Positions 23,664-31,667 are shown, counted from the stretch's first letter. The stretch: 43,349 nucleotides of DNA from Corynebacterium phoceense (GCF_900092335.1 NZ_LT596207.1:642555-685903); one strand, 5' to 3'. Numbers and translations: made by a program. The notes: generated by a model not told the origin, from the letters alone.

Positions 23664-24128
23664 ATGACCGCTCCGCAAAATAAGCCCGATAATTATGCCC
23701 TCGACGACACGCTTGCCGGCCGCATCGCGCAGGCCGCCGCTGTGGGAATTCTCACCGCGCTGCCGGACTACCTCAAGTCCAAGGTCGGTCTCACGGTCGG
23801 CTACCTCACCGGGTTCACCGCCTTCGGCAGCCTCGTCGCCTTCGCTAACGCCCAGAACGAGGACGAGCGCGATGACGCACCGCTTACGGTCGAGCCGGCA
23901 TCCCCACTCAAGACGTACGGCGCATTCCTTGTCCTCCTCGCTCTACTCGCCGTCGGCGCGTTCCTCAACGTGAAGATCGCCCGCGGCATCGTCAGCTTCT
24001 TGCGCAAGCGCGGCGCCACCAAGCCCTGGAGCCTCACCGGCGCGCTGCTCGCAGCACTCACCTTCGCCGTCTCGGAGGCGGAGGCCCGCGGCCTCGACAA
24101 GCAGTCGTTCAACGACACGTCCCGCTAA
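23664..24128 (+). CDS. Hypothetical membrane protein, 154 aa
   Basis: The product (MTAPQNKPDNYALDD) has a hydrophobic segment near residues 35-60 after GRIAQAAAVGILTALPDY, a clear span TYGAFLVLLALLAVGAFL (about 85-105), and a basic segment FLRKRGATKPWSL followed by a weaker span. No family is recognised. The start is set by TAGACT 7 nt upstream; the open frame back to 23565 overlaps the divergent gene and is not supported. It is followed after 52 bp by the gene at 24181, which has its own promoter signal. Confidence 0.65.
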   Translation: MTAPQNKPDNYALDDTLAGRIAQAAAVGILTALPDYLKSKVGLTVGYLTGFTAFGSLVAFANAQNEDERDDAPLTVEPASPLKTYGAFLVLLALLAVGAFLNVKIARGIVSFLRKRGATKPWSLTGALLAALTFAVSEAEARGLDKQSFNDTSR

Positions 24129-24167
24129 CTCAGCTCGGCGCCCACGGCGCGGGACCGTCAAAGTGGT

Positions 24168-24180
24168 TAGGCTGGGGCCC
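24168..24180 (+). promoter_or_regulatory. Leaderless-type -10 box before ATG 24181
   Basis: TAGGCT (24168-24173) is followed by 7 nt and then ATG 24181. Confidence 0.5.
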
Positions 24181-25056
24181 ATGTCCTCCCCCATCATCGA
24201 TCTCGAGCAGGCCCGCGCGCGACGCCAGCCTGCCGAGTCGACCATCATCGTCCAGGTCGCCCACGTGCGCACGGACGCGGAGGTCCACCGCCAGATTGGC
24301 ATCAACGACGCGCTCACGTTCGAGGAGTTCCACGAGGTTCTCGCCACGTGCTTCGCGCTCCCCAACGAAGACGCGCCCTGGCATTTCTTTGAGCACGACG
24401 CCGCCCGCGGCGCGCGTATCGATCCCGCCCACCGCGTGCGCGACTTCCTGCGCCGCCCGGGCCAACACATCGACTACGTCTGGGGCCTGTGGGACTTCAC
24501 CATCACCGTCGCGGAGGTCTACCTGCGCGACGCTGACACCCCGCGCGCGCTGTGCGTCGGCGGTTCCGGTTCTTTCGATGTCCCCTTCGATATCACGGCG
24601 ATTAATGCTCAGCTCACCGGCGATAAAACCATCAACGCCGTCCTCGAGCAAGTCCGCCCCGAGGTCCGCGACGCCGTCGTGCGTTCCCGGCTCTTCGACT
24701 TCGTGCCGCTCCTCCAGGCGCTCGATCTCACCCGCGAGGTGAGCCTTCCCGCCGCCACGCTGCACGCGCTGGCGAGCCTGCCCCGCGAGGTCACGCTCGA
24801 GGGCCGCGACGCTTTCTGGTCCACCGCCCTGGCGCTTACCTGCATGGGCGACAAGCAACTCACGGAGTCCGTCCTCACCACCACGCTCGAGGCCCTCGGC
24901 TGGGTCGACGACTCCGGCGCGCCCTTGCTTGCCGATGCTGCCCTTAACCTCTGCGCCGATTCCCTCGCCGTCCTCACGCAGGTCCGCGCCACCGGTCCCG
25001 AGGCCCTCGCCCCAGTCGACCGACTCGACCTCTTCCGCGCGCTTCTTCGTCGTTAA
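24181..25056 (+). CDS. pRiA4b ORF-3-like domain protein
   Basis: In this 291-aa soluble protein the N-terminal 120 residues resemble the plasmid pRiA4b ORF-3 fold: a beta strand STIIVQVAHVRTDAEVHRQIG, then LTFEEFHEVLATCFALP, WHFFEH, and HIDYVWGLWDFTITVAEVY. The C-terminal half is helical and less conserved. The biochemical role of the family is unknown. The start is chosen by the -10 spacing (TAGGCT, 7 nt); the alternative GTG at 24163 lies on the box itself. It precedes the GtrA pair by 35 bp. Confidence 0.6.
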   Translation: MSSPIIDLEQARARRQPAESTIIVQVAHVRTDAEVHRQIGINDALTFEEFHEVLATCFALPNEDAPWHFFEHDAARGARIDPAHRVRDFLRRPGQHIDYVWGLWDFTITVAEVYLRDADTPRALCVGGSGSFDVPFDITAINAQLTGDKTINAVLEQVRPEVRDAVVRSRLFDFVPLLQALDLTREVSLPAATLHALASLPREVTLEGRDAFWSTALALTCMGDKQLTESVLTTTLEALGWVDDSGAPLLADAALNLCADSLAVLTQVRATGPEALAPVDRLDLFRALLRR

Positions 25057-25079
25057 CCATTCCGCAGGCCCGCGGCAGG

Positions 25080-25091
25080 TAGGCTATCAGC
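25080..25091 (+). promoter_or_regulatory. Leaderless-type -10 box before GTG 25092
   Basis: TAGGCT (25080-25085) is followed by 6 nt and then GTG 25092. Confidence 0.45.
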
Positions 25092-25580
25092 GTGGAAAAT
25101 ACCGCGCAGACCCCCAACCCGCAGCAGCCCGACGCGCACGATGCCACCCTGAGCACGGACGACGTCGTCAACGCGACGCCCAATAATTCGCTGCGCACCC
25201 AGCTCGTCCGCTTCGTGTCCGTGGGCGTGTTTACGGCCATTCTCGACTTTGGCCTCACCCTCATCCTCACGCACTTGGGCCTCCACCGCTCCGCGGCGAA
25301 GGCCATCGGCTGGGTCTTCGGCACCATCGCGGCCTACCTCGCCAACGCCCGCTGGACCTTCGGGGCGCAGGTCTCCGGCCGCACTGCCACCGCAGTCGGC
25401 CTGCTCTACGCCTCGACCTTCGCGGTGCAGAACTTCCTCTACTGGGCCACGAACGCCCCGCTCATCGCGATGGGCTTCGAGGGCGCCGTCAAGGACACCA
25501 TCTCGTTTGTCATCGCCCAGGCCGTCGCGACGATCACAAACTTCGTCATCCAGCGCGTCTTCATCTTCAAGGGCAAGTAA
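25092..25580 (+). CDS. GtrA-family membrane protein 1
   Basis: The 162-aa protein has a hydrophilic N-terminus of about 35 residues and four spans typical of GtrA (QLVRFVSVGVFTAILDFGLTLIL; IGWVFGTIAAYLANARWTF; the LLYASTF span; ITNFVIQRVFIF). Family knowledge: Rv3789, next to dprE1 in M. tuberculosis, is a GtrA-like protein needed for normal arabinan and proposed to anchor or assist AftA. The GTG start follows a -10 box by 6 nt. A second GtrA gene begins 15 bp downstream. Confidence 0.85.
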   Translation: MENTAQTPNPQQPDAHDATLSTDDVVNATPNNSLRTQLVRFVSVGVFTAILDFGLTLILTHLGLHRSAAKAIGWVFGTIAAYLANARWTFGAQVSGRTATAVGLLYASTFAVQNFLYWATNAPLIAMGFEGAVKDTISFVIAQAVATITNFVIQRVFIFKGK

Positions 25581-25595
25581 GACGGGACCACCGCC

Positions 25596-26054
25596 ATGGA
25601 TTCCGCCGCCGATCGCCTTTCGCGCTCCAACTCCCTGCAGGCACAGGGCACGAAGTTCGCCATCACCGGCGGCATCTCCGGCGTCATCGACGTCGGGATC
25701 ACCTGGCTGCTCCAGATCGGCCTCGACCTCCTCGGCGACACCGCGGCCCGCACCGTCGGTTTTATCGTGGGCACGCTCACCGCGTACCTGCTCAACCGCC
25801 GCTGGACCTTCAACGCGAAGGCCTCCACCCGCCGCTTCCTCGCCGTTGCCGCAACGTACGCACTCACCTACGCAGTCAACATCGCGCTATACAAGTGGTG
25901 CTTCGAGTTCCTCGACAACGATCTTGCCTGGCCCAGCTCCTGGGCCCTCGTGGTCGCCTATGTCATCGCCCAAGGCACCGCGACGCTCATCAACTTTTGC
26001 GTGCAGCGCTGGGTCATCTTCCGCTCGACGCGGAAGAACTTCGTCGTCGATTAA
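25596..26054 (+). CDS. GtrA-family membrane protein 2
   Basis: The 152-aa protein shows four spans with the same landmarks as its neighbour: KFAITGGISGVIDVGITWLLQ, VGFIVGTLTAYLLNRRWTF, the VAATYALTYAVNIALY span and LINFCVQRWVIFRS. The sequences are related but well diverged, so the duplication is old or the two came separately. It is likely co-transcribed with GtrA 1. Two GtrA proteins could act as a heteromer or serve different lipid-linked sugars; this is inference. Confidence 0.85.
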   Translation: MDSAADRLSRSNSLQAQGTKFAITGGISGVIDVGITWLLQIGLDLLGDTAARTVGFIVGTLTAYLLNRRWTFNAKASTRRFLAVAATYALTYAVNIALYKWCFEFLDNDLAWPSSWALVVAYVIAQGTATLINFCVQRWVIFRSTRKNFVVD

Positions 26055-26182
26055 GACTAAGGGTCGCTCCCGGGCCGCCGCGCGCCGATGAATCTTTCCA
26101 TCGTAGGCAGCAAGCGCCCATAATCGGATCGACAAGCGCGGAGATCAGCGTGGCTTCACGCGCCGTGTCGCGCTTGCCTGCG

Positions 26183-27049
26183 TTACTCTGCGACTTTCTT
26201 GAGGAACTCCGCCGTGTCCTTAATGCGCTGACGCGCCACGGCCGGCGTAGAAATACGGTGCCGCGCCACGTAGTCTGCGGTCTGCGCGCCCGGCAGCTCC
26301 ACGCGCCCGGCGATTTCATCTTCCGTCGCGGTCTGGATGAGCGTGTTGGGGAGGGCATCGGGAAGCTCATAACCCGCACGCAGCTCATCCGGCAGGTTGC
26401 CGAGTGCTGCGAAGTCGGGGAACGTGAGCAGGTACGCGTCGGCCTTGACCAGCGCCGCGAGCGCGCCGCCGGAGGAATAACCCCACACGGTCACGTGTCC
26501 GGGCAGCGCATCGATGGCCGCCTGCACGACCTTCACCATGTCATCCACGGTGTGTTCCGGCGCCAGCGGGTAATCAATGTCCACGATGGTCGTTCCGGAC
26601 AGCTGCGCGGCCGCCGCGACCTCGGGGCGCCACTGCATCTCGAGCGCCTGACCGTCGCCGCGCCACCAGCCGCCCGAATTCAGCGACACGGCGTACGTGC
26701 CGTTCGGATCGCTCGGGGTAAAGACGCGGCCGTGCTCGTTATCGCTCACGGTCACGCCGTCCGTAAACGCCGTGCCCGGCATGGAGTGGTCCACCGCCGT
26801 CCCCAACACCATCATGGAGGCCTGGACAATGCGATCCGGCAGCTTCGCACAGTAATTATCCGCCTCCGGCGAGCCGCCACCGGCCCACGGCGGACGGAAG
26901 TCCGGCAGCTCATAGTGCGCATCGATGTACGATCCCAGCTGCTCGAGCTGTTCATTCTCGCTGAGCTGGCGGTCCTGGCCGCCAATCTCCCAAGACTGGC
27001 CTTCGGCCAGTTCGGCGTGCGGTACTTCCTGCGGTTGCTTGTCAGTCAT
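26183..27049 (-). CDS. Alpha/beta hydrolase, HSL-like esterase
   Basis: The 288-aa cytoplasmic protein has the hormone-sensitive-lipase pattern: oxyanion segment LNSGGWWRGDG (in place of HGGG), DIDYPLAPEHTVDD, and nucleophile GYSSGGALAAL (Ser near residue 193). Candidate acid and base are Asp in TATEDEIAG and His in YVARHRIST. Substrate is unknown. ATG 27049 has TAGTCT 6 nt upstream, and it is divergent from the gene at 27089. The 128 bp between it and GtrA 2 hold nothing convincing. Confidence 0.8.
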   Translation of the reverse strand: MTDKQPQEVPHAELAEGQSWEIGGQDRQLSENEQLEQLGSYIDAHYELPDFRPPWAGGGSPEADNYCAKLPDRIVQASMMVLGTAVDHSMPGTAFTDGVTVSDNEHGRVFTPSDPNGTYAVSLNSGGWWRGDGQALEMQWRPEVAAAAQLSGTTIVDIDYPLAPEHTVDDMVKVVQAAIDALPGHVTVWGYSSGGALAALVKADAYLLTFPDFAALGNLPDELRAGYELPDALPNTLIQTATEDEIAGRVELPGAQTADYVARHRISTPAVARQRIKDTAEFLKKVAE

Positions 27050-27061
27050 GGGCCCAGACTA
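27050..27061 (-). promoter_or_regulatory. Leaderless-type -10 box before the esterase gene
   Basis: TAGTCT (27061-27056, minus strand) is followed by 6 nt and then ATG 27049. Confidence 0.45.
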
Positions 27062-27075
27062 CCTCCCCGGCGCGC

Positions 27076-27088
27076 TAAGCTGGCCGGC
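27076..27088 (+). promoter_or_regulatory. Leaderless-type -10 box before ATG 27089
   Basis: TAAGCT (27076-27081) is followed by 7 nt and then ATG 27089. It is paired with the divergent esterase promoter 15 bp away. Confidence 0.5.
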
Positions 27089-27622
27089 ATGACTGAAGCG
27101 ACCGTGCACCCCGAAGCCACCCTCTCGCCCACCAAGGACGAGCTGTGCGCCGAGTTTTCCACCATCACCGAGCGTCTCGGTTCGTATCGCGCGGTGGATC
27201 CGGACGGCGAGGTGGGCATCGAGGTCATCATCGGCCGCACCTTCTCCGGCGAGCTGGGCCAGCTCTTCCTCTCCTATCGCGCCGCGGATAACGCCACCAA
27301 GAAGGAAATCGCACGCATGGATCACTCCGTGCTCGGCGAGCGCTCCGTCGCCTTCGGCGCCGATGACCGCGTGGCAAAGGCTGAGTTCAAGAGGATCGTC
27401 GAAGAATCGGACGTATCCGCGGGCTTCGTCGACCGCGAGGACAACGACATCCCCCAGCGTTTTACCGCCTATGGCACCGGCGGCGAGGGCGAGTTCTTTT
27501 GCTATTCCACCCTCATCGACGAGCCAAAGGCCCCCGGCCAATTACGCGTCATTGATCACGAAACCGGCGCCGACTACCTCGCTGGTGCCGTCGTTCCGCG
27601 CGCCTCGCGACGCAAGGCCTAG
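27089..27622 (+). CDS. Maltokinase N-terminal cap-like domain protein
   Basis: The 177-aa protein starts ATVHPEATLSPTKDEL and contains GSYRAVDPDGEVGIEVI, LFLSYRAADN and MDHSVLGERSVAF, the order and motifs of the cap domain found at the N-terminus of mycobacterial maltokinase, here as a stand-alone protein. Such stand-alone proteins occur in actinobacteria with unknown role. No kinase domain follows. The last 4 bases overlap the convergent cotH-like gene, so neither has room for a terminator. Confidence 0.7.
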   Translation: MTEATVHPEATLSPTKDELCAEFSTITERLGSYRAVDPDGEVGIEVIIGRTFSGELGQLFLSYRAADNATKKEIARMDHSVLGERSVAFGADDRVAKAEFKRIVEESDVSAGFVDREDNDIPQRFTAYGTGGEGEFFCYSTLIDEPKAPGQLRVIDHETGADYLAGAVVPRASRRKA

Positions 27623-29166
27623 GCCTTCTGAGTGGCCAGATAGTCCTTGCGCTGCGTGATGAATTCCTGCAGCTTGTCTGCGGCCGAGTCGATGTCTGAC
27701 TGTGGCGTCCCGTCCGTCGCCGGAACCTGCGAGCGCAGGTTCTCCAGCGTCTTTTCAGCGAATCCCGAGCCATAGATCTGCTCGTAGAGGTCCCAGTACG
27801 CCTGGTCATAGACGGCCTTGAACTTCTCGGACGCCAGGAAGCGCGTCTTGAGCTCGTTGCCGCTCATCATGCCGCCCTGCTGCTCCTGAATGTCTGCGGT
27901 CTGGGTGGCTGCGGCGTCTGCGGTGGTGGAGGTGGCGGCATCGGAAGGCTGGGCCTGCTGGCGGCGGCCGCCACCCATGGATGCGGACTCGTCCGGGGAC
28001 TGCTCCGCATTATTCTGCATCGACATGTCGAGGTCCCACGACACGACGGAGACCTTCTTCGTCTCATTGTCGTACCAGAGGTAGTAATTCTTGCCGGGGC
28101 CGGCCATGTCATCACTGTTGACGAGCAGGTTCTGGGTGGCGAGGTACTTCGCGAAGGAGTCGACGTCGACGTAATCCTCGAGGTGCGCGTCGAATTCGGT
28201 GTCGTCGGCGGAGTCCATCCACTTGAGCAGATCCACGATGGGCTGTTCCTTCTCCACGTCGTCATCCTTGGACTCGATCTTGAACTGATCCTCGTAGGTT
28301 TCCGGGTCATCGCCCTGGTAGGTAAAGGAGCTTTCGGAGTCCGCCTTGTAGAGGATGCCGTCACCAAGGCGGGCCGCGTAGTATTCGTCCGGGTTCTCCA
28401 GTGCGATGCGAGTAAGCGTCTCGCCGCCATTGACCGAATACGTGAGGTACGTGTAGCGCTGCGAGGCCTGACCGGTTTCGGCGGTGGCCGAGAGCGCCGT
28501 CGCCTCGTTGAGCGACGGAATGCCCGAGCGCAGCGAGAACTGGGACATGCCTTGGTAGACGCGGCCGTCCTCATACTTGTCGAAGCTGATGAGCAACGGC
28601 CAGGTGGTCACGTCGCTTTCGTCGATGCTGGAGCCGGACATGCCGCCGCCTTGCGGGGCCCCGCCAGGGCCACCCTGACCACTGTCGGGCGGGGTGGGCT
28701 TCTCGCCGTCCGTGGGCATCTGCATTCCTGCGGGAGCCTGACCGTCGGCATTCTCACCAGGCGCTTGTCCGCCGCCCGGCATACCGGAGTTGCCGCCGAG
28801 AGTGCGCAGGGAGGAGTTGCCCTTGAGACGCACACCGACATTCTCGATGGTCGTGCCGTCAATCGTGATGTTGGCCTTCACCCAGGTCTTTTCGTCGCCG
28901 CTTTGGTAGTCCTCAAGCATGGTGTCGATGGCGTCCTGGTCAATATCGAGGGAAACCTCGTGGGACTGCGACAGATCAAAAAGGTCGGGGTTGTCCGCGC
29001 CGACGTCGGTGGTGTCCTCAAGGAGATCGGCGAGCTGCGTGGTCTGCACGGACGTGGCGGATGCGGTGCTGGTCGTGTCGTTCGCGCTGCACGCGGCCAG
29101 GGAAATGGCGGTAGCACCGGCGACGATGCCGGCGATGATCTTTGTGCGCAAGGTCAAGCGCTGCAT
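27619..29166 (-). CDS. CotH-like kinase-family lipoprotein
   Basis: The 515-aa exported lipoprotein has a signal peptide with lipobox LAAC (Cys about residue 26). The CotH fold follows: GVRLKGNSSLRTLGG (about 110-124), LISFDKYEDGRVYQGM, GILYKADSESSFTY, FKIESKDDDVE, DDMAGPGKNYYLWYD and SWDLDMSM. Residues about 125-185 form a Gly/Met/Pro/Gln-rich insert, and a second low-complexity insert lies near residue 400. CotH of Bacillus is a spore-coat protein kinase; in a non-sporulating, envelope-rich actinomycete a surface kinase role is inference. AGAGGA precedes ATG 29166. Confidence 0.83.
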   Translation of the reverse strand: MQRLTLRTKIIAGIVAGATAISLAACSANDTTSTASATSVQTTQLADLLEDTTDVGADNPDLFDLSQSHEVSLDIDQDAIDTMLEDYQSGDEKTWVKANITIDGTTIENVGVRLKGNSSLRTLGGNSGMPGGGQAPGENADGQAPAGMQMPTDGEKPTPPDSGQGGPGGAPQGGGMSGSSIDESDVTTWPLLISFDKYEDGRVYQGMSQFSLRSGIPSLNEATALSATAETGQASQRYTYLTYSVNGGETLTRIALENPDEYYAARLGDGILYKADSESSFTYQGDDPETYEDQFKIESKDDDVEKEQPIVDLLKWMDSADDTEFDAHLEDYVDVDSFAKYLATQNLLVNSDDMAGPGKNYYLWYDNETKKVSVVSWDLDMSMQNNAEQSPDESASMGGGRRQQAQPSDAATSTTADAAATQTADIQEQQGGMMSGNELKTRFLASEKFKAVYDQAYWDLYEQIYGSGFAEKTLENLRSQVPATDGTPQSDIDSAADKLQEFITQRKDYLATQKA

Positions 29167-29343
29167 GGGAGTCCTCTTATACGTGATGTTCGGGTATGAG
29201 ACTTATTTAAGGACACCCACCTGCACGCACCGCGCGGATTTCTGGGCAGGGTCGTGAGAGTTCGAGCCTGGTTTCCTGGAAGCCAGCTGAGCAGTTCCTG
29301 TTCCTGCCGAAAATTCCTCGTTTCAATGGGGGCCGGTTCAGGT

Positions 29344-29382
29344 GGTGAATGCAATGCGACTGGAAGGAGCATTGCATTCACC
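29344..29382. repeat. Perfect 14-bp inverted repeat, 11-nt loop
   Basis: GGTGAATGCAATGC (29344-29357) pairs perfectly with 29369-29382. No T run follows; purpose unknown, a terminator or RNA stem is possible. Confidence 0.7.
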
Positions 29383-29467
29383 CCGAGGATTTGAAATCTC
29401 CTAGAGAGAAGTACCTGGCGGCCTACCTCCACGCCCCGCCCGCTGCCCGAGATCCGCACGGCGTTGT

Positions 29468-29503
29468 GGGTGGGGTGTCAAAAAGAATCCTGACACCTCA
29501 CCC
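29468..29503. repeat. 13-bp inverted repeat with one mismatch, 10-nt loop
   Basis: GGGTGGGGTGTCA (29468-29480) pairs with TGACACCTCACCC (29491-29503) at 12 of 13 positions. The loop is AAAAGAATCC. Confidence 0.65.
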
Positions 29504-29622
29504 TCGCGTTTCCCAATGACTGGGTGCGCATCGGCGTGACGACGGTCGCGTTCGTCTACGCGCTAGCATCGGCGCGCAGCTCGAAATCAAGCAGCACGAC
29601 ATCAAGCAACAAGAAGAAATAG
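29494..29622 (+). pseudogene. Possible 3' remnant of a membrane-protein gene
   Basis: From a stop at 29491 to TAG 29620-29622 the frame reads a hydrophobic stretch VTTVAFVYALASA and then a Ser/Lys tail SSKSSSTTSSNKKK, a plausible C-terminus of a small membrane protein. Its stop lies in the first arm of the following hairpin, as for a native gene with its terminator. No start with a ribosome site is seen. Low confidence; chance is possible. Confidence 0.3.
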
Positions 29623-29687
29623 CCACAACGCCCGAATAAGAAGCGAAAAATTGAAAATTCTCGACCTTATTCGGGCGTTGTGGCTAT
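29619..29687. repeat. Hairpin element with AT-rich loop, copy 2 (22-bp perfect arms)
   Basis: Arms at 29619-29640 and 29666-29687 are perfectly complementary over 22 bp; the 25-nt loop contains AAAAATTGAAAATT. It ends 17 bp before the peptidase stop codon and probably acts as a bidirectional terminator. Loop and inner stem (GAAT-AG...CTTATTC) resemble copy 1 at 14117-14165. Confidence 0.75.
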
Positions 29688-29703
29688 CGGACGCCGAAGC
29701 GAG

Positions 29704-31635
29704 CTACCAGATGGTGACGCGGTCCTCGGGCGCGACGTAGGTGGGGGCATCGGAAGGCACGTCGAAGGCCTCGTAGTACTCCGCGACATTGGCGACAATG
29801 AGGTTGCAGCGGAACTCGGCCGGCGAGTGCGGGTCGATGGCGAGGTACTGGGCGGCCATCTCCGGGCGGATGGCAGTGCGCCACACACGGGCCCAGGCGA
29901 AGAAGAGGCGCTGGAGGCCGTTCCACTCCTGCTCGGCGAGAGCGGGCTCGGCGCCTTCAGCGGTGAAGGGCCGGACCTGACCGAGCGGGTCTAGATCGTG
30001 ATCGGCGCAGTACTTCTTGTACGCCACGACGGCAATACCCAGGCCGCCGAGGTCGCCAATGTTCTCGCCCAGGGTGAAGGCGCCGTTCACGCCGGAAGAC
30101 TCGATACCGGCTTCCTTGAGCACGGTGGGCACCTGGCCCTGATACTGATCCACGAGCTTGGCGGTGAGCTTCTCAAACGCGGCACGGTCCTCGTCAGTCC
30201 ACCAGGAGGTGAGGTTGCCGTCGCCGTCGTACTGGGAGCCCTGGTCGTCGAAGCCGTGGCCGATCTCGTGGCCGATGACGGCACCGATGGCGCCAAAGTT
30301 CTCCGCGACGTCACCGCCCTCAGCGGACGCGGTGAAGAACGGCGGGCGCAGGATGCCAGCGGGGAACGTGATGTCGTTGGCCACCGGGTTGTAGAAGGCG
30401 TTGACGGTCTGCGGGGTGGCGAACCACTCCGTGCGGTCGGCCGGCTTGCCCATCTTGGCCAGCTCATAGTCGTGCGAGAAGGCGGAGCCGCGGCGGTCGT
30501 TTTCGACGGCGTCGTCCGTGGGCTCCAGGCCCTCGTACGAGCGCCACTTATCCGGGTAACCGATCTTCGCGTTGAACTTGCCCAGCTTCTCCAGGGCGCG
30601 CTCGCGGGTCTCGGCGGTCATCCACGGCAGCTCGGAAATACGGGAACGGTAGGCGTCGAGCAGGTAAGAGACCAGCTCAAGCATCTCTTCCTTGTACGAG
30701 GCCGGGAAGTGCTTGTCCACGTAAGCCTTGCCAATCTCCTGGCCCACGTAGCCGGCCTGACCAAGGGCACGCTTCCAGCGATCGCGCTGCTCGGTGGCAC
30801 CGGTGAGCGTCGTGCCGTAGAAAGCGAAGTTGGCCTTAGAAATCTCCTCGGTGAGCAGGGCCGCGCGGCCGCGCAGGATGTGCCATGTTGCCCACAGCTG
30901 CCAGTCCGCAATGCGGTCTGCGGTAAACAGCGAATCCAGGTGCGTGAGGAAGGACGGCTGTGCGACAACGACGCGGGACTCAGGGAACCGGGCGCCGCGC
31001 AGGATCTCTTGCACGTGCTCGGGCAGATCAGTGAACTCGGTCGGGTTATAGGTCTTCACAGCGTCGCGGGAGGCGACGACGTCCCAATGACCAGCCGCGA
31101 TGGAGGTCTCAAGTGCGACGATGCGGGTGGCGGCGGCATCGGCAGGCAAACCAAAGATGCGGCCGGAATCGAGGAAGCCAAGCATGCGCTCCACGTGCGC
31201 GCGGTAGGCCTTGAGGGTCTCCGCGTGGGCCTCCTCGCGGTAGTAGGCCTCATCCGGCAGGCCGAGGCCCGACTGGATAAGCGTCGCAATCGCATCAGTG
31301 CCGCCCGGGTCCTTCTCAATGTAGGCAGCCACTGGGCTACCAATCCCGAGTCGGTCCAGCTCACCCAACACGCGCGCGAGCTCCTGTGTATCCGCCACGG
31401 CGAGGCGGTCGAGGTCCGCGTCGAGCGGAGCCACGCCCGCGGCGTTGAGCGCGTCGACATCCATAAACGCGGCGTAGAACTTCCCGGCGCGGCCGGTATC
31501 GTTCTTCACAATCTCGTGCTCCATCTCCTCCGCGTCATCGCGCAGCTTATGGAACGTACCGTCCACCGCGCGGTCCGCGGGGATCTCGTGCGTGGCCAGC
31601 CAGGGCCCATTCAGAAACTGGTAAAGGTCATTCAT
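29704..31635 (-). CDS. pepO: M13-family metallopeptidase (PepO/neprilysin type)
   Basis: The 643-aa zinc peptidase has no signal peptide, so it acts in the cytoplasm. Zinc site HEIGH in VIGHEIGHGFDDQGSQYD (near residue 455), third ligand in ENIGDLGGLGIA (near 525), substrate-strand NAFYNP, and the C-terminal FRCNLIVANVAEYYEAFDV that is conserved in the family; the final residues TIW match the usual C-terminal Trp. ATG 31635 was chosen over the frame start at 31644; a TAAGCT box lies 8 nt upstream. Divergent from the gene at 31668. Confidence 0.92.
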   Translation of the reverse strand: MNDLYQFLNGPWLATHEIPADRAVDGTFHKLRDDAEEMEHEIVKNDTGRAGKFYAAFMDVDALNAAGVAPLDADLDRLAVADTQELARVLGELDRLGIGSPVAAYIEKDPGGTDAIATLIQSGLGLPDEAYYREEAHAETLKAYRAHVERMLGFLDSGRIFGLPADAAATRIVALETSIAAGHWDVVASRDAVKTYNPTEFTDLPEHVQEILRGARFPESRVVVAQPSFLTHLDSLFTADRIADWQLWATWHILRGRAALLTEEISKANFAFYGTTLTGATEQRDRWKRALGQAGYVGQEIGKAYVDKHFPASYKEEMLELVSYLLDAYRSRISELPWMTAETRERALEKLGKFNAKIGYPDKWRSYEGLEPTDDAVENDRRGSAFSHDYELAKMGKPADRTEWFATPQTVNAFYNPVANDITFPAGILRPPFFTASAEGGDVAENFGAIGAVIGHEIGHGFDDQGSQYDGDGNLTSWWTDEDRAAFEKLTAKLVDQYQGQVPTVLKEAGIESSGVNGAFTLGENIGDLGGLGIAVVAYKKYCADHDLDPLGQVRPFTAEGAEPALAEQEWNGLQRLFFAWARVWRTAIRPEMAAQYLAIDPHSPAEFRCNLIVANVAEYYEAFDVPSDAPTYVAPEDRVTIW

Positions 31636-31649
31636 GCCGCCCAAGCTTA
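31636..31649 (-). promoter_or_regulatory. Possible leaderless -10 box before pepO
   Basis: TAAGCT (31649-31644, minus strand) is followed by 8 nt and then ATG 31635; spacing is one more than usual. Confidence 0.35.
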
Positions 31650-31654
31650 ATAGC

Positions 31655-31667
31655 TAAGGTGGACGCC
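31655..31667 (+). promoter_or_regulatory. Leaderless-type -10 box before ATG 31668
   Basis: TAAGGT (31655-31660) is followed by 7 nt and then ATG 31668. The pepO box lies only 5 bp away on the other strand. Confidence 0.5.

Larger units (their letters stand above)
29167..29703. other. 537-bp intergenic region rich in inverted repeats
   Basis: No complete gene is supported. It holds a small imperfect hairpin (29271-29289), three strong inverted repeats listed separately, and a short in-frame remnant. TATAAG on the minus strand near 29176-29181 may be the -10 of the CotH-like gene. Confidence 0.6.

Noticed and set aside
26055..26182. Gene remnant reading ISALVDPIMGACCLRW on the minus strand
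   Set aside because: Too short, no recognised family, and it would run into the 3' end of GtrA 2; kept as plain intergenic sequence.
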